From: Cloeon dipterum
Lineage: Eukaryota; Arthropoda; Insecta; Ephemeroptera; Baetidae
Assembly (NCBI RefSeq): GCF_949628265.1
Contig: NC_088788.1
Location: 27,266,335-27,330,334, forward strand
Length of the DNA: 64,000 nucleotides
Direction: 5' to 3'
The notes below the pieces were generated by a model. It ran no database searches and was not told the origin of the DNA. It saw only the letters and a list, made by a program, of their open reading frames with translations. Made by a program: the position numbers and the translations under genes. This document shows positions 59,601-64,000 of this stretch, in pieces (position 1 is the first letter of the stretch; every line of letters begins with the position of its first letter).

Positions 59601-61037
59601 GATAAAAGCAGTGCTAGATATTTTTAAGGAACTTTCTTTAAAGTTAATGTTTTGTAAAGAAAATGTAAATTAAAAAATTAATAAATAAAATAAATTTTTA
59701 AGTTTTCTTCTTATGATTTCCTTTTCTGGCAAGGAAAAATGGTGTTTATTTTTAAGTTAACATAATGATAATTAACGAGGAAAATTTGAGAAAAGAAGCT
59801 CAGAATCCCACAATAAAAAGCATTTGTATTACTATTAATATAAATTAATATCCCTGTGTGTTTCATATTCGCAATTTATTTTTAATAAACCTGCAAACTG
59901 AAGTTGAATATTTATGGGCCTTTTGTAACAAAATCCTGTCAATTGGGCACCATATTGCAGCCTTACACAAAATTTTTCCTTCTTGAATTTTAACTTTTGT
60001 TTCTTCAGAAAAGAATGAAAATCGACTCTTTGAAATAGATGATTTATATTAAGGATTTAAATTAGGTTTTCAAATTTTAAGCGTTAAGGATATTTACGTT
60101 GCAGGGATAGCGAGTGGTGGAGTTTATTTTATCGTGCTCAAAATAAGTTTTCAACGATCAGTTAATTCAAAATTTCCCTATTTTCTCGATTTTAACATTT
60201 TGTTTTGCTGCTGATGAGGCCTGAGGAACCGAAACAGTGGCTGCTTATTAAGATAACGTGCGAGATAATTTTTTCTGGTAAATTTTAGGTAATGTTACCC
60301 ATTCGCGTGGGAGGTTGCGGAATGTCACCAATTAAGAAAGATACAGATGCTAAAACAAATTAGATAAAAACTCCCAAGTTGGAAGGGCAAATTTTGCTTC
60401 AATTTGTTTTAACATCTTGTTCATAAATTTTTATTTCAAAATTTCATCCTTAACCACCCTTTCTTATGATCTCCAAAAGGAGATATCGAGTTGATATTTC
60501 TATAACATATCGTTTAAGTTTAAAAATTATCGTTAAAAAAGTATTGAAATGGTACTCACTGGCCATGGGCACTTTGTAAGTGACTGAAGCAGGCGGCGAG
60601 TGTTTGGAGAGGATGGAGGAGGTTTTCCTCAGCTTCTTTCCCTGCGCGGCGGCGTTGTGGACGTTGTTGTGGTTGTGGAGGTTGTGCGTGGGCAGGTGCT
60701 CCTCGACGTCGCACAGCGGACAGAAGGTGATGTAGCGGACGGAGGGCAGCGGCTCGGGGATGAGCACGGACGAGCCGTCGTAGAGCGACTCGCAGCCGCA
60801 CGCCTGTTGCGGCGGCTGCTGTTGCGGCTCGACGGCCGCCGTGGCTGCCGAGAACGTGTTGGGGTCGGTGGCGAAGCTGATGCGTTTGCCGCGCACGTAC
60901 AGCGCGTTCTCCACGTCCCACGGGTCGACGTACTGCCGCGACGAGCCCGCCGTGCCCCGCGACCCTGACGAAGATTCGCCCGACGAGGACGAGAAGGACG
61001 AGTACGAGCCGTCGGAGCCGCGCTTCGGAGGCACCAT
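47691..61037 (-). CDS. Unrecognised low-complexity protein gene with a 12-kb intron
   Basis: Three minus-strand exons can be joined with good splice sites and matching phase: 61037-60560 (donor GCCA|GTGAGT), 48714-48366 (acceptor CTTTCAG, donor AACAG|GTGAAT) and 47916-47691 (acceptor TTTTTCAG), giving 350 residues. Exon 1: a Ser/Gly-rich start after MVPPKRGSD, then YVDPWDVENALYVRGKRISF, a Gln/Pro run, LPSVRYITFCPLCDVEEHLP with a Cys pair, and a His/Asn run. Exon 2: DMDSCEECSAASC, several Cys, and FMPTPRRFSVPTQPKLAYVYD. Exon 3 ends RIKPSRT. Exons 1 and 2 are strongly GC-biased against AT-rich surroundings. No membrane segment, signal peptide or known domain. The frame of exon 3 is the weakest point: another frame gives a short end, GKDEETKPGTPSG. 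Function unknown. Confidence 0.55.
49938..49954. repeat. (GT)n microsatellite
   Basis: Short GT dinucleotide run in the large intron. Confidence 0.9.
53700..53711. repeat. (AC)n short tract
   Basis: Six AC units next to a GC-rich block in the large intron. Confidence 0.8.
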
Positions 61038-62663
61038 CGCGTCTTGAATACGGCCCGTGCGCGAATGCAACAGGTTGCGTTCGACTCCGGCACAGGTGCA
61101 CGGAGAGATTTCGCCGCTCCCCCCACTTGCTCTCAAGCCTTTCGGTTGGATGTCTTGCACTAACAAAACTTTTCCTGACCGTCCTTTCCAGATAATTTGG
61201 ATTCTGGTCCAGATTTTTCACGTTTTTTCAAAACGTTTCACTTAAAATCATTAACTAAAATTACAGACGTGGATACAGGCAAGAACGTTAGCAGATAAAT
61301 AGTCTTACGGCTCGATCATCGTAAATATATTCAAGGTTACTTTTAAAATCACTTACTGGTTTTTATTTTAATAACATATTGGAGAGTTAGACGAATTCAA
61401 CAATTTCAGCGTTCATCTTCACGACATTTCTAATGTTTAGCATGGAGAAGCAAATTTCGGCAAAAATCTGTACATATTTTAAAATAATATTTGTTGATTA
61501 TTTATATATCGACCGCTACTAAAAGGACTTAAAAATGCATTAATGGAAAGAAACCAAGGAACTTGAGTCTAAAATGTTAATAATTGTTTTTTCCATTAAG
61601 AGTTCAATAGTGGCTTCATTGTCAGATCTAAATTACTCAGCAAAAAATAAGTTTTGACCAGGTATTTAAACCTATAAAAATACAGAAAATGTAAGTGACA
61701 AAAGATTTAAATAAAGTTCTAAAACTGGACAAGAATGAAAAAATAGTTTTAAAAATTTTGCTTAACAGTAAGCATAATAAAAAATAAAAATATTTTTAGG
61801 TTGGAGAAAAATGTTCGCCATTTTAATTCAATATGAAACATAGGACCTCATAATAGGAATCTTCAGTACAGAAAGCTAATAAGTTTAACTATGCTGAATT
61901 TTCCTGGCAATGAAAGAAAAACCCCACTTTAGAAGTTGATCTAGTTCTATGATTGGAAATAATTTTTTGTTTTCACAAGGGCAGCAAAACTAGTTTGATG
62001 GTAAGTGTACGCAATAATGAACCTTTTTAAAAAGTTAACTTATGCAAGTAAAATATGATTGAAAATAAAAGTTATTTAAACCTGATCTCTTAACATCATC
62101 GTTCTCCTTTAAAAAAAAATACTGAATTTTTGTTAAATTTAAATGCCTCCATTTCAACAAATTGAATCAATATATAATTATACTGTGACTCTTTGGAAAA
62201 CTAACAGCAAAAATCCTTTGATTTACCAGAACAATAATTGTGCTGATCCACTGACTATCCTAAATACCAGAGTGGAGAAAAACATAATAGCAAATCCCAG
62301 GTGTAGTTTTGTTGAATCATGGTCGCGTAATAAGTAATAATAATTTAACTCTATGAATTCTGGCCAGGAAGTTTTGACGGGAAATAAAATTCATTTGTTT
62401 TAGTATTTGATGTTTTCAATTTACTGGACAAAATAGAACAACTTTTACAGTATTCATATCCTTTTTCACACAATCAACTTTCGCACGAATCGCAGTTAGT
62501 AGGCTCACTCCATATAATGAATGCATGCGGTTTTTTGCCATACAAAGATTATAAGAATTGTGGGTGTTTGCATGTATTGTGAAACTCCTAAAGCAGAGCC
62601 TGCCTATCTTACAGATTTAAACCCTATCGCTATACAGCTGAAGTATTTGTCGCCATTTTTTCC

Positions 62664-62682
62664 GTGTGTGTGTGTGTGTGTG
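62664..62682. repeat. (GT)n microsatellite
   Basis: GT dinucleotide run of about 19 bases. Confidence 0.9.
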
Positions 62683-63725
62683 TTGATCTCGAGCGTAACA
62701 AGTTTAGTCCCTTTTGATATAAATATTTCACGATTTATTCAACTCGGTTGCGCTTGATATATTTTTATCATAATTACTAAATTCAGACTTCCACATATTC
62801 ACATATTGTATTAAGTCCGCTACATTTTGCTCCATCATTATCGGATCGGATGGCTCATTTTTCCTCACAAAAATAAATGTTGCATCTCTTTCAATTTCAA
62901 GTCGCCAAAACTGAAAACACAACCAACTCGAAACGAGAAAGAATACACACGATTGATTACAAATTTCGACCAACGAGGCACAGATCAAGTCCCTGATTGT
63001 TGCAAATCTTTGCAAGTTGGCTGCAAAAATTTTACTGTGAGAAAATTTTACTATAAATTTATTGTCTGATTTGACGACTCAATTACGTCGGTTTGGCGGG
63101 TGCCAGACAACCGGGGCGGCCGGAGCAGCCAAAGCCACTTAAATTTAAGTACTTTGCTATTTTTATGTATGAATAGGAAATGAGAAAAGCCTCGGCCTTC
63201 CCGCAGCCCCGGCCAGAGTGGCTGGCCAAACCATTTTGTTGCTCATTTACATCAGACAGATTGCTGAAAAATTTCCACATAGAGTTTTCTTTTTTATATT
63301 ATGAATCCTATCAAAATTCGATGCTCAGAGTAAGTTGACAAGAGAGAGATAGACTAACACACAGAACTTGCTTTGTTAGGATTTCGCTCTACACAAAAGG
63401 AGTCGTATTCTTTCTTTTTTTTCCCCGTGACAGCATTTGAAAATAAATTTTTGTACACAGACTTGGCCGGCGACGCAGTTTGGGCCGGGCCTCGTCGGCT
63501 GAGACGATAAAGCTTGCTTGCAATTTTTGATATTATATTTCCTCCGCAGAGTCTACTGTTTTTCAGATTAGATTCGCCATACCATCAACAAAATATCATT
63601 CGTCCGCACATTTACATCTTACTCAAGTGTGTCTGCGTGTGTATTTATATAAAATTGGCTCTTACTAATTAATCAATAATAAAAAACATAATTATCTGAG
63701 AGAGTGGAAGAAAATATCCGCCAAA

Positions 63726-63755
63726 GGGGGCTCCCGCGGTCCGGGAGCCGCCCCC
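63726..63755. other. GC-rich hairpin
   Basis: GGGGGCTCCCG and CGGGAGCCGCCCCC can pair around a short loop with a two-base bulge. This is an isolated GC-rich hairpin in AT-rich DNA. Function unknown. Confidence 0.5.
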
Positions 63756-64000
63756 ACCACACCCGCAGCCCCTGCAGAAGAGAAAAGACACGAATCCCAC
63801 TCGAGTTTATTCACTAATGCCATAAATACAAATGTAAATTGCAAAGTGTCCCTTTATTTAATTATTTAAATACGTCTAATTGCCAGACACGTTATATGTT
63901 TGTCGCTTAATTGTTTTTTGTTTCTCTCTGTTATTTACAAATAATACAGTTTGTAAATGGATAAAACTCTCTCATCTCTTTCTCTCTCTCGCATTGTTGT

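Larger units (their letters stand above)
48715..60559. other. Large intron of the unknown gene
   Basis: About 11.8 kb without a convincing exon. AT-rich background alternates with GC-richer blocks at about 49780-50340, 51960-52260, 53280-53780, 54180-54370, 55130-55440, 56220-56860, 57700-58190 and 58750-59060. Alternation of this kind is common where enhancers cluster in a long regulated intron, but no factor site is claimed. Confidence 0.4.
61038..64000. other. Leader and upstream DNA of the unknown gene
   Basis: The first about 200 bases probably hold the 5' UTR of the minus-strand gene; the frame is open upstream of its ATG but has no other ATG. Beyond is AT-rich DNA with no gene recognised. 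GC-richer patches occur at about 63080-63240 and 63720-63790. Confidence 0.4.

Noticed and set aside
60600-61126. Long alternative frames over the GC-rich first exon of the unknown gene
   Set aside because: Arg/Ala-rich shadows in other frames. They lack the phase match to the downstream exon.
1-64000. CRISPR arrays, rRNA genes, bacterial-type operons or viral insertions
   Set aside because: None seen. Repeats are microsatellites or inverted-repeat elements, and all genes are intron-bearing animal types.

Overview
The window is nuclear DNA of an arthropod, most probably an insect or close relative. It is AT-rich. Its genes are split by many very short introns of about 52 to 60 bases, and it carries a methuselah-like receptor, a serpin with an intron inside its reactive loop, and several inverted-repeat (foldback or MITE-like) elements. 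I cannot name the species. There is no operon logic, no CRISPR array and no rRNA or tRNA gene that I can support.

Layout. 0-2.4 kb: the 3' part of a glyoxalase II gene (HAGH, +) converges on a complete INO80-subunit-like gene (-) that joins a TFPT-like coiled coil to an HMG box. 2.4-23 kb: mostly non-coding. It holds an intron-bearing broken duplicate of the INO80-like gene (4.4-5.3 kb), small exon candidates of an unidentified + strand gene (3.06 and 6.85 kb), an inverted pair of a short A-tailed repeat (7.2 and 10.5 kb), a 2.95-kb inverted-repeat element with a long internal palindrome (11.3-14.3 kb), and two candidate 5' exons for the next gene (about 8.0 and 22.3 kb). 23.2-26.4 kb: an SLC16/monocarboxylate-type transporter (+). 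29.9-32.2 kb: ALG1 mannosyltransferase (+), converging on SNU13 (-, 32.3-33.7 kb). 34.3-35.9 kb: a compact serpin (+) with a TATA box. 36.7-40.1 kb: a methuselah-like class B GPCR (+), with a second foldback element in an intron. 40.8-43.0 kb: an ETAA1-like RPA-binding protein (-). 44.9-45.8 kb: EIF1AD (-), head to head with PPIH (+, 46.3-47.2 kb). 47.7-61.0 kb: an unrecognised - strand gene of about 350 codons split by a 12-kb intron. The rest, to 64 kb, is upstream DNA with simple repeats.

Gene relations. Most genes are independent housekeeping genes: glyoxal detoxification, chromatin remodelling, N-glycan assembly, splicing, translation-factor-like RNA binding, and replication stress. SNU13 and PPIH both belong to the U4/U6.U5 tri-snRNP but lie 13 kb apart and are not co-transcribed. 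All exon models were built by hand from splice signals and reading phase. Two introns, in ALG1 and the serpin, need GC-AG splicing to keep the frame. The least explained parts are the foldback elements, the unknown 47.7-61 kb gene and the candidate exons in the 3-8 kb interval.
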